From an uncultured bacterium (GTDB taxonomy: Bacteria; Bacteroidota; Bacteroidia; Bacteroidales; Bacteroidaceae), in the NCBI GenBank assembly GCA_905216025.1, contig CAJMSE010000016.1, positions 1 through 64,000 of the forward strand: 64,000 nucleotides of DNA, read 5' to 3'. The notes under the pieces were generated by a model. It was given only the letters and a program-made list of their open reading frames with translations. It searched no databases and had not been told where the DNA came from. Position 1 is the stretch's first letter; each line of letters starts with the position of its first letter. Both the position numbers and the translations under genes were made by a program. Shown one piece after another: positions 26,113 through 34,100 of this stretch.

Positions 26113-27252
26113 ATGGATAAGACAGGACAAGGCAAGACTGGAATAAGAGTTCTTGAGATAATAAGACAAGGCGAGATAGGCGGCGGAGAGTCGCATCTGC
26201 TCGACCTCATACGCGGACTGACGGGGCGCGACATATATATTGCAGTACTGTCGTTCAGCCGGGGCGCCATGACCGAGCGGCTGGAACGCCTCGGAATACC
26301 CGTGCACATAGTGGAGACAGGACTGCCGTTCGCCCCGGCGGCCATGCGAAGGATAAAAAAGGTGATTCTCGCTGAACGCATCAATATCATACATGCGCAC
26401 GGAAGCCGTGCCGCAAGCAACGTGGCATTCGTGGCGCGGCAGTGCAGGATACCGCTCGTCTATACGGTGCACGGCTGGAGTTTCCACCAGGGGCAGTCGC
26501 CGTTAATCTACAGGCTGCGGGCACTCAGCGAGAAACTGATATGCCACTACAGCACAAAAGTAATCTGCGTGTCGGCAGACAACATAAAGACCGGACGGCA
26601 GACTTTCGGCCTCGGCAGCGCCGAACTGATAGAAAACGGTATCGACACCGCCGTTTTCAATCCCTCACAGACCCACGGAATAAGAAGCGCGCTCGGCCTG
26701 CGGGATGACGATTTCGTAGTCGGATTCATCGGACGCGTGACTCTTCAGAAAGACCCCATATCGTTCATCGAAAGCATCAGGATTGCCCACAAGCGGCAAC
26801 CGGCCATCCGCGGCCTACTTATCGGCGAGGGTGACATGGATGCCGAGGTGGACAGATACCTGCAAGACAATGCTATAGGCGACGCCATAGTACGCACGGG
26901 ATTCCGCCTCGACATTCCCGAAGTGCTCGCATCGGTTGACGCCTACTCGCTATGCAGCCTGTGGGAGGGACTCTCGATAGGCCTTCTTGAGGCCATGGCG
27001 ATGCGCAAAGCTGTGGTGGTGACGCCCACCGACGGTTCGCGCACCGTGATAAGCGAGGGCAACAACGGCTTCTTCGTGCCGTTCAAGTCGCCGGACGCTA
27101 TGGCCGGACGTTTCGTGAAACTCTGCAACGACCGCAGCCTCGCCGCACAGGCGGGTGACAACGCGAGGGAAATGGTATGCCGGCGGTTTGACAGCGGCAA
27201 GGTGGCCGACGCCGTTTACTGTATATATAAAGATGTGACGGAAAACCGCTGA
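26113..27252 (+). CDS. family 4 glycosyltransferase
   Basis: A 379-residue GT-B enzyme with IRVLEIIRQGEIGGGESHLLD as acceptor loop region, IHAHGSRAASNVAF, VIENGID-type hinge (LIENGIDTAVF), donor domain VVGFIGRVTLQKDPISFIES, and EGLSIGLLEAMAMRKAVV as the E-x7-E site. It resembles EpsD/Pel F-like GT4 proteins of Gram-negative polysaccharide loci. It is the last recognisable gene of the polysaccharide locus. Downstream it converges on a small minus-strand gene, and a stem-loop (arms 27281-27289 and 27295-27303) inside that gene's end could stop its transcript. Confidence 0.88.
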   Translation: MDKTGQGKTGIRVLEIIRQGEIGGGESHLLDLIRGLTGRDIYIAVLSFSRGAMTERLERLGIPVHIVETGLPFAPAAMRRIKKVILAERINIIHAHGSRAASNVAFVARQCRIPLVYTVHGWSFHQGQSPLIYRLRALSEKLICHYSTKVICVSADNIKTGRQTFGLGSAELIENGIDTAVFNPSQTHGIRSALGLRDDDFVVGFIGRVTLQKDPISFIESIRIAHKRQPAIRGLLIGEGDMDAEVDRYLQDNAIGDAIVRTGFRLDIPEVLASVDAYSLCSLWEGLSIGLLEAMAMRKAVVVTPTDGSRTVISEGNNGFFVPFKSPDAMAGRFVKLCNDRSLAAQAGDNAREMVCRRFDSGKVADAVYCIYKDVTENR

Positions 27253-27261
27253 AAAGATATT

Positions 27262-27600
27262 CTAAGCAAATAAATCAAGTGAAAGGTCGTGCTGCGACCT
27301 TTCATCCTCTTCCTTTTCTTCCTTCTCCTCCTTGAAGTCGAGCATCAGCTGGCGGGCATCGGCGTTATTCTGCGTGTTCAGCCGGTAGTAGCCGCGGCGC
27401 CCCGTGCTCTCGACCAGCGACTGGGCCGACTTCGAGTTGCGCAGCAGATACTGCCGTACATAACGGTGCACATCGCCTATCTCCGGCGAAGAGAACAGCG
27501 TGCAGTTCATGTTATACACATGGCGGGAAAGCACCTGCACGCTCACCCCATCCTCACCGGCTTCCGTAAGCACCTTCAGTATCTGACTGTCGTATGTCAT
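27262..27600 (-). CDS. small protein of unknown function, possible winged helix
   Basis: A 112-residue protein not assigned to a known family. Residues 1-85 look like a compact helical DNA-binding fold: TYDSQILKVLTEAGEDGVSVQVLSRH resembles the first helices of a winged-helix domain and GRRGYYRLN its strand end. The last 25 residues are strongly acidic (EEKEEKEEDE). The ATG at 27600 is used, since the longer frame starts from TTG. It lies downstream of the DUF2582 gene, but a clear terminator at 27608-27642 separates the two, so how it is transcribed is not evident. Confidence 0.6.
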   Translation of the reverse strand: MTYDSQILKVLTEAGEDGVSVQVLSRHVYNMNCTLFSSPEIGDVHRYVRQYLLRNSKSAQSLVESTGRRGYYRLNTQNNADARQLMLDFKEEKEEKEEDERSQHDLSLDLFA

Positions 27601-27607
27601 AAGCAAA

Positions 27608-27642
27608 TAAAAAGGCCGGTAATACCTCTCGCATACCGGCCT
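27608..27642 (-). terminator. intrinsic terminator after the DUF2582 gene
   Basis: Arms at 27634-27642 and 27613-27621 form a perfect 9-base stem (AGGCCGGTA with its complement). On the minus strand the stem is followed directly by a run of T (27612 to 27608). Confidence 0.85.
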
Positions 27643-27666
27643 CTTGAATCTATCACATTAATTAAT

Positions 27667-27963
27667 TTAAGCCAATGTAATCTTGTCGTCTGCTGAAACA
27701 ATCTTGCCCTCCTTGAAGAGCCAGCCCATGCCGAGAAGAGTCTCCTCCTCGCTGATGCCTGCTGCCTTGGTAATCTCCTTCACTGTCAGAGCTTTCTCAG
27801 CTGCTGCAAGTGCCTGATAAACATCACCGGCCTTAAAGCCAACGTTCTCTGCATTGAATGCCACTACTGCCTTCTTGGCTGCCGTAGCCTTCTTCGTTGT
27901 TGCCTTCTTGGTCTCTACAGCCTTTACTGCTGTCTCCTTTTTTGTAGTCTTCTTTTCTGCCAT
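27667..27963 (-). CDS. DUF2582-type winged-helix protein with histone-like tail
   Basis: A 98-residue protein. The C-terminal 65 or so residues (NVGFKAGDVYQALAAAEKALTV, EITKAAGISEEETLLGMGWLFKEGKI) match the small winged-helix DUF2582 family found in bacteria and archaea. The first 33 residues are almost only Lys, Thr, Ala and Glu (AEKKTTKKE, TKKATTKKATAAKKA), like histone H1 or HU tails, which suggests non-specific DNA binding. The ATG at 27963 is preferred, as the longer frame runs over the leader. A full promoter at 28024-28054 and a strong terminator frame it as a single-gene unit. The DNA-binding role is inferred. Confidence 0.8.
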   Translation of the reverse strand: MAEKKTTKKETAVKAVETKKATTKKATAAKKAVVAFNAENVGFKAGDVYQALAAAEKALTVKEITKAAGISEEETLLGMGWLFKEGKIVSADDKITLA

Positions 27964-28023
27964 AATAAAAATAATAAGATCTATAATCCGCGATTTTCGC
28001 TTGCGTTCCAATCACTTCGGCTG

Positions 28024-28054
28024 CAAATGTACGGCTTTTTTCAAGAATCTCAAA
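28024..28054 (-). promoter_or_regulatory. promoter of the DUF2582 gene
   Basis: On the minus strand TTTG (28054-28051), 19 bases, TACATTTG (28031-28024). The leader would be about 55 bases. Confidence 0.75.
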
Positions 28055-28107
28055 ACTTTTATTACAACAAAAGAATGATTTACAAGGCTCTTAAGGGGCT
28101 TATTGCG

Positions 28108-29871
28108 TTATTCTTGATGTATATCAACCTTCAGCTGCAGTTCATCGAGCTGTTTCGGGTCGAGTTCGCCCGGAGCATCGAGCATGACGTCGCGTCCGCT
28201 GTTGTTCTTCGGGAAAGCGATGCAGTCGCGTATGGAGTCGAGTCCGGCCATGAGGCTCACGAAGCGGTCGAGACCGAAAGCGAGGCCTGCATGAGGCGGC
28301 GCACCGTACTTGAACGCGTTGATGAGGAATCCGAACTGGGCCATTGCACGCTCGGGAGTGAAGCCGAGAATGCGGAACATCTTTTCCTGCAACTTGCCGT
28401 CGTGGATACGCAGGCTGCCGCCGCCCACCTCGACACCGTTGCACACGAAGTCGTAGGCCTTGGCACGTACCTGCTCGGGATGCTCGTCGAGCAGCGGAAT
28501 ATCGTCGGGGTTCGGCATGGTGAACGGATGGTGAGTGGCCATGAGGCGCTGCTCCTCGTCGCTCCACTCGAAGAGCGGGAAGTCCACGATCCACAGGCAC
28601 TCAAACTTATCCTTGTCGCGCAGTCCGAGACGGTCGCCCATCTCAAGACGGAGGGCGCACAGCTGAGTGCGTGTCTTGTTGGCCTTGTCGCCGCTGAGGA
28701 TGAGCACGAGGTCGCCGTCCTTGGCACCCGTCTTCTCCTTCAGCTTCTGCCATACGTCAGGCGTATAGAACTTGTCGATGCTCGACTTTACCGTTCCATC
28801 CTCGTTGAACTTGACGTATACAAGACCCTTCGCTCCCACCTGCGGACGCTTGACGAAGTCTGTCAGCTGGTCGAGCTGCTTGCGCGTATAGCCGGCGCAT
28901 CCCGGCACGCATATACCGCCGATATACTCGGCGCTGTCGAATACGGAGAAAGTGCCAGTGCCCTTGAGCACGTCCATCAGCTCGACGAACTCCATGCCGA
29001 AGCGCAGGTCGGGCTTGTCGCTTCCGAAGCGGCGCATGGCATCGTGCCATGTCATCTGCTGCAACTTGGCCGGAAGCTCCACACCGCGGATCTCGCGGAA
29101 CAGGTGGCGGGCCATATCCTCAAACAACGAGGTGACGTCATCCTGGTCAACGAAGCTCATCTCGCAGTCAATCTGCGTGAACTCGGGCTGACGGTCGGCG
29201 CGCAGGTCCTCGTCGCGGAAGCACTTTGCTATCTGGAAATAACGGTCGAAGCCACTCACCATGAGCAGCTGCTTGAGCGTCTGCGGGCTCTGAGGCAGGG
29301 CGTAGAACTGTCCCGGATTCATGCGCGAGGGCACGACAAAGTCGCGTGCACCCTCGGGGGTTGAGCCGATGAGAATCGGCGTCTCCACCTCGATGAACTG
29401 GTGAGAGTCGAGGAAGTTGCGTATCAGTATGGTCATGCGGTGGCGCAGCTCCAGGTTGGCACGCACGGCGTTGCGGCGCAGGTCGAGATAGCGGTACTTC
29501 ATCCTTATGTCGTCTCCGCCGTCGGTATTGTCTTCGATGGTGAAGGGAGGCGTGAGGCTCTCGCTGAGCACGTTAAGCTCAGAGGCTATAATCTCAATCT
29601 CGCCCGTCGGCATGTTCATGTTCTTGCTCTCGCGCTCGCTTACGGTGCCGCTCACCTGAACGCAATATTCGCGTCCGAGCTTGTTGGCACGCTCGCACAA
29701 GGCGGCATCCACAGCCTCGTTGAACACAAGTTGCGTGATGCCGTATCTGTCGCGCAGGTCTACAAAGGTCATGCCGCCCATCTTGCGGCTCCGCTGTACC
29801 CATCCGGCAAGCGTTACCACGCTGCCTGCATCGGAGAGACGCAGCTCTCCACAAGTTCTTGTTCTATACAT
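28108..29871 (-). CDS. aspS: aspartyl-tRNA synthetase
   Basis: Cytoplasmic class II synthetase charging tRNA-Asp (587 residues, normal for the bacterial type). An N-terminal OB-fold anticodon domain (VTLAGWVQRSRKMGGMTFVDLRD) is followed by the catalytic core with motif 2 (FRDEDLRADRQPEFTQID), the bacteria-specific GAD insertion, and motif 3 (GLAFGLDRFVSLMAG). The ATG at 29871 fits the family start. A complete promoter lies about 100 bases upstream, and a 22-base-period repeat occupies the leader between. No terminator was noted in the 96 bases between its end and the DUF2582 promoter region. Confidence 0.97.
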   Translation of the reverse strand: MYRTRTCGELRLSDAGSVVTLAGWVQRSRKMGGMTFVDLRDRYGITQLVFNEAVDAALCERANKLGREYCVQVSGTVSERESKNMNMPTGEIEIIASELNVLSESLTPPFTIEDNTDGGDDIRMKYRYLDLRRNAVRANLELRHRMTILIRNFLDSHQFIEVETPILIGSTPEGARDFVVPSRMNPGQFYALPQSPQTLKQLLMVSGFDRYFQIAKCFRDEDLRADRQPEFTQIDCEMSFVDQDDVTSLFEDMARHLFREIRGVELPAKLQQMTWHDAMRRFGSDKPDLRFGMEFVELMDVLKGTGTFSVFDSAEYIGGICVPGCAGYTRKQLDQLTDFVKRPQVGAKGLVYVKFNEDGTVKSSIDKFYTPDVWQKLKEKTGAKDGDLVLILSGDKANKTRTQLCALRLEMGDRLGLRDKDKFECLWIVDFPLFEWSDEEQRLMATHHPFTMPNPDDIPLLDEHPEQVRAKAYDFVCNGVEVGGGSLRIHDGKLQEKMFRILGFTPERAMAQFGFLINAFKYGAPPHAGLAFGLDRFVSLMAGLDSIRDCIAFPKNNSGRDVMLDAPGELDPKQLDELQLKVDIHQE

Positions 29872-29889
29872 TATATATTATTATATACT

Positions 29890-29977
29890 GTTTGAAATGT
29901 TATTATCTGCCGTTTGATATGTTATTGTCTGCGGTTTGACACCTTATTATATGCAGTGTTATATATTAACTGCAAAA
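29890..29977. repeat. 22-base-period array in the aspS leader, class D
   Basis: Units start with GTTTGA at 29890, 29912 and 29934, exactly 22 bases apart, with shared TTATTRT and TGC blocks in each; a fourth, weaker unit begins at 29956 (GTGTTATATATTAA). The array lies between the aspS promoter (29973-30004) and its ATG, so it is probably transcribed as the 5' leader. Confidence 0.8.
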
Positions 29978-30004
29978 GTATACAAAAATGCGGAATCTGA
30001 CAAA
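29973..30004 (-). promoter_or_regulatory. aspS promoter
   Basis: On the minus strand TTTG (30004-30001), 20 bases, TACTTTTG (29980-29973). The leader would be about 95 bases and contains the class D 22-base repeat. Confidence 0.8.
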
Positions 30005-30062
30005 TTTTTACGCTTAGAAGTTGCCCGCGGGCAGCGCGCCGGCCACCACTCTGACGCTAAGC

Positions 30063-30130
30063 ATCCGCAAACGGGCCGTTAATGCATCAAAAGTGGCCCG
30101 TTGGAATATCAAAAGTGGCCCACTTTTGAT
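30063..30130. repeat. 22-base-period array, class B, ending in a near-perfect palindrome
   Basis: The ATCAAAAGTGGCCC phrase occurs at 30086 and 30108, 22 bases apart; a diverged unit begins at 30063. The last copy makes a perfect inverted repeat, arms ATCAAAAGTGG (30108-30118) and its complement (30120-30130), with one base between. The array lies in the 356-base gap 29872-30227, upstream of the aspS promoter and downstream of the secreted-protein gene at 30228; the hairpin might also terminate that gene. Nothing else is seen in the gap. Confidence 0.75.
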
Positions 30131-30227
30131 TTAAAACAAAACCTGCGGCTGTACATTACAATCCGTCGCGGCAGCCCGTATTTACCAATCTGTCTGCAAC
30201 CAAATCATCCTGTAATGCTTACGGTTT

Positions 30228-31154
30228 TCAGCGTACCACCACTTTCTTGCCGCCGCGGATATAAACGCCGGGCTTCAGCGCACCCGTCATGCGGCGCCCG
30301 CCAAGGTCGTAGACTGTCTCCGGCCGGACGGCTTCCGCCCCGGCCTTCACATCCTTTATACCCGTGACGAGGTCGCCAAAGAACGGGTCGGCGTGATATG
30401 TAGTATAAGACATGTGCTCTGATTCAGGTTCGCCTGTATACTCTGGGGCTTTATATATCAAGGTGTTATCCTCTATATAAAGGTTCAGGTTGTCTCTACG
30501 GAGACCATCATAAGTAAGGAGATTATTTGTAAGATAAGTTATCAACCCGCCCCAGCAATTGACTGAGCCAATTCCTGATATGACATTCCCGCGCCAGTCT
30601 TCACCGACAATATCATCTTCAAGATGTACATACGTTCCTACACCATAGAGTTTTCGTTCCTCACCGGTTTCCATGACAATTGGGGCGACTGTCTTAACAT
30701 ACGGGGTCACGATAATATCATCCAATCCGATAAAATCGCCTGTATTAAGATTGAAATTATAAAGCAGCACCTCATTATCTTCCGTAACAATATGCGGCAT
30801 ATGGTCGGGATTATCTTTCGTTGCATCAGGATCTACGCAAACGCCTGGCACTTTCATAAATTCATCATAGTCGGCATATACGCACCCACCTTCTTCACGC
30901 AGCCCCAGCAGGAATTTCTCTTCACCAATACTGCCGTCAACATCAGCTTTCGTCTCATATAGCTTATAGTACGTCTTACCATTCAACTCATAAGAATCTT
31001 TAAGTTCAAGTTTGACAAAAGATATTTCTGAGCTATTATTGAACTTATCATGCCAATGATAATACGACCACTTGCAGCCCTCGCTGAACGGACGGGCTGA
31101 CGCACCCGTTGCTCCAAGGAGCAAACAGATGATTGATATAAGTAATGTTCTCAT
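30228..31154 (-). CDS. secreted protein with T9SS-like C-terminal tail
   Basis: A 308-residue protein with a signal peptide (RTLLISIICLLLGATGASA). The middle part, with many aromatic and acidic residues and segments such as LNGKTYYKLYE and LYNFNLNTGDFIGLDDI, resembles Prevotella/Bacteroides secreted proteins of unknown function. The end, VYDLGGRRM through LKPGVYIRGGKKVVVR, has the pattern seen at the C-termini of Bacteroidota exported proteins, consistent with T9SS sorting. It is the last gene of a minus-strand group of secreted proteins, 28 bases after the C25 protease gene, so it may work with it. No catalytic motif is visible. Confidence 0.75.
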   Translation of the reverse strand: MRTLLISIICLLLGATGASARPFSEGCKWSYYHWHDKFNNSSEISFVKLELKDSYELNGKTYYKLYETKADVDGSIGEEKFLLGLREEGGCVYADYDEFMKVPGVCVDPDATKDNPDHMPHIVTEDNEVLLYNFNLNTGDFIGLDDIIVTPYVKTVAPIVMETGEERKLYGVGTYVHLEDDIVGEDWRGNVISGIGSVNCWGGLITYLTNNLLTYDGLRRDNLNLYIEDNTLIYKAPEYTGEPESEHMSYTTYHADPFFGDLVTGIKDVKAGAEAVRPETVYDLGGRRMTGALKPGVYIRGGKKVVVR

Positions 31155-31182
31155 AATTTCATATATTTAATTATATAGCTAA

Positions 31183-34100
31183 TCATTGGATTCTGCCGAT
31201 ATTTCCACTTTGGATATCAACATCGGCACCTACCTCCGATGCGAAAGTTCCATACCGGGACAAACGAATCTCACCGTCATTTATAACGGACAGGCTGCCG
31301 CCGTTTCTTACCAGCATGCTGCATCCGGCTACAGAGCAACCGTCTACCGTCATTGAGCCGCCATCCATAACGATTATCTTAGATGAATATGGCATATCTA
31401 CATTTCCGGTTATACGGAACATTCCGGAGCGGACTATTATGTCATTTGTGAAAGCACCGCCCGCGCAAACCGTATCCGACGTTATCACCACAGGGTCTGT
31501 GTATCCCTTGATATACTCTCCTGTAGAGCCTTGGTCAAACCTCGCTCTTCCCCATTCGATAGTCTTTCCTTTCGTCTTCCATACACTGATATACCCACCT
31601 TCATCCGATGCAACGATCTCGTTCAAGCCATCGCCATCCGTATCGGATATGCAGATATTGCTCTTGATATGCCCCGGTGTATACAACGGAAAACCAATGA
31701 CATCCGTACCGTCATTCTGTATGGCATATATAATATTGTCCTCATTAAACACGATATCGGCTGTTGAATCGCCGTTGACATCAGCCAACAGCGGCAGCAT
31801 GAAGTGTGTCCTCCAATTTATCCTTTTAAAGAGTCCGGGAATATCACGCTTCAGCACCTGTTCGCCGCGATTGTTCCATGCACGCACGCCTCCTTCTTCA
31901 AGCGAGACCACCTCAAGCGCTCCGTCACCGTCTATGTCTCCGACACTTACCGCATGGTCGAGCCCCTCATGCGCCGCGTGCGGATAGCTTGTCTTAACGG
32001 GAGCAGGCGCGTTTATATCAAAGTTGCCTATACATGTGCCGTCCTGACGTATGGCAAAGATATATCCGTCTTCCAGCCTCGACGCCACGATGATGTCTTT
32101 CTTTCCGTCTCCGTCAAGGTCGCAGACAACGGGAGACGACTTCAAGTCTACCCCGCTACGGCAGAAGAAAGGTGAGCGCATATACGGCGTACCGTCGTGT
32201 TTCCACACATACAGATTTCCGCCGTTTCCACATATTATCTCCTTATATCCGTCACCGTCGAGGTCTGCCACTGCCAGCCCGCAATAGCATCCGCTTATCT
32301 CTCCGCCAAAAACACGTTTACGATTTCCGTATGCATCGAATATCTCAATCATGTTATCCTCTCTTACGGCAATGATTTCCTTCTCGCCTTTACCATCCGG
32401 CATGTCTATATCCGTGATGACGGCACTTCTTATCACAGGCCCGCTTATGCTGCTCTTCCACAGCAGGTCAGGTTTCTTGTCACCGTCATTGTCGAGCGAG
32501 GAGTGGCATAATATACTGTAATCCGATGTTCCGGATTCTATTTGCCTCGGCATGGTCACGATGGCCGGTTCTCCCGTGCCCCACAGGTCTGCCACGGAAG
32601 GTGTAGCTTCAGCCACCCAGGGGAATGTGGCGAATCCGGAGAATGTAGTCACATTGCCGTCGAGGTCGAAAGGTTCTGTCCCGTCAGGAGCTATCACAAT
32701 GATTGCACCATCATTTACTCTTTCACCATCAGCCGTGACCAAGACAATCTCCTTATTTCCGTCATAGTTCATATCGGCAACATTCGCCAGATCAGTATAC
32801 ATATAACTGGATGACGTGCCGCCAAACGGTGTCTGCTGCATCATCATCTTATATACCGTCCAGGCCCTGACCGGAGCGGAAAGCGCACCTTCCATGCCCG
32901 TCGCCGTTATAGCTGATATCTTGTAATAATAACATGTAAGTGGCGGCAGTCCATAATCTTCAAAATACTTGAGTTCCAGCGGCAGCTTATTAATTTTGGT
33001 ATAGGTGCCGTTCTCCTCAGTACTGCGGTATACATTGTATCTTGTTTCATTGCCCATCTTATCCCATGACAAAGTTATCGCATTGTAATCAAGGTCCTTA
33101 TATACTTTGTTTATGTTTATAACCGGAGCTCTTTCCGCTGCATTGACAACAATGCTGTCTACTGGAGTCGGCCCACACTTCAACACAACTTTAATTTTCA
33201 ACGGATCTCCAGTCCTGTATCCGCTACCGACTGTGAATTTGCAGACACCCGACGACATACTCTGTATCGTGACAGGACCAGCCACCGGCGTTGCCTTCCA
33301 TATCACCGGCTTACTCATTACAGGCATCATCCTCGAATAGTCAATCTTCATAGACACCGTCTCGCCTGCTTCTGGAATCAGGTCTCCATCGTCTGTCTGC
33401 GTTATGCGTGCATTGGATATCCTCAATTTTGGAGACGCTATGTCTACCCTGAACGTATCCACATCTACAACATCTGTGCCTGCATGCTTTATCGTCAGAT
33501 AGAAGCATACACTGTTCCATTCATTACGCCCTATCTCCGGAGCATCATCGGCCACCGTAACTAAGAATCCCGAAGCTGGCGGGTCTTTTATTGCTTTGGG
33601 GGTTATCGCGCCGTAATAGACGCTATCCCTCTCAATACTGATATATGGCGACGAAGTAGATAATTTGGCTGAGACATTACTTACCGCAGTTCCATAATTA
33701 TTCTGCAATGCTATTCTCATATTTTCTGATGAGCCTACAGGTATTGACAAAGGCTGGGCTATTGCCATCACATTGTTAATGCCACCAATATAAGCGATGT
33801 TTATGGCATGTCCTTCACCTACATGCACCTGAAGAGGTCGCTCATACGGATAAAAGTTATGCGCCGTTATCGTAACTCTCATTATTCCCGATGTCCTCGG
33901 CGTGAATGAGAAGCTATGCACGTTTCTGTCCGCTATCTTCACAGACACATAAGCCTCTGTGCCTTTCATGAAGCACACCGTGGCCTCTTCTCCATCCGGT
34001 AGATTATTTATCTGTACGGTTATTATATTCTCTCCCGCTCCTACTTGATTCGGCGTTATGCTCACGTCAAGAGTCTGAGGTATCTTTGACCATATCGGCA

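Noticed and set aside
27253..27310. Strong terminator between the last GT4 gene and the small minus-strand gene
   Set aside because: A 9-base stem exists but lies inside the minus-strand coding region and is followed by a mixed C/T tract; noted within the GT4 entry only.
28027..29364. Long plus-strand open frame over aspS
   Set aside because: Shadow of aspS on the opposite strand; no domain, no promoter, composition of an antisense frame.
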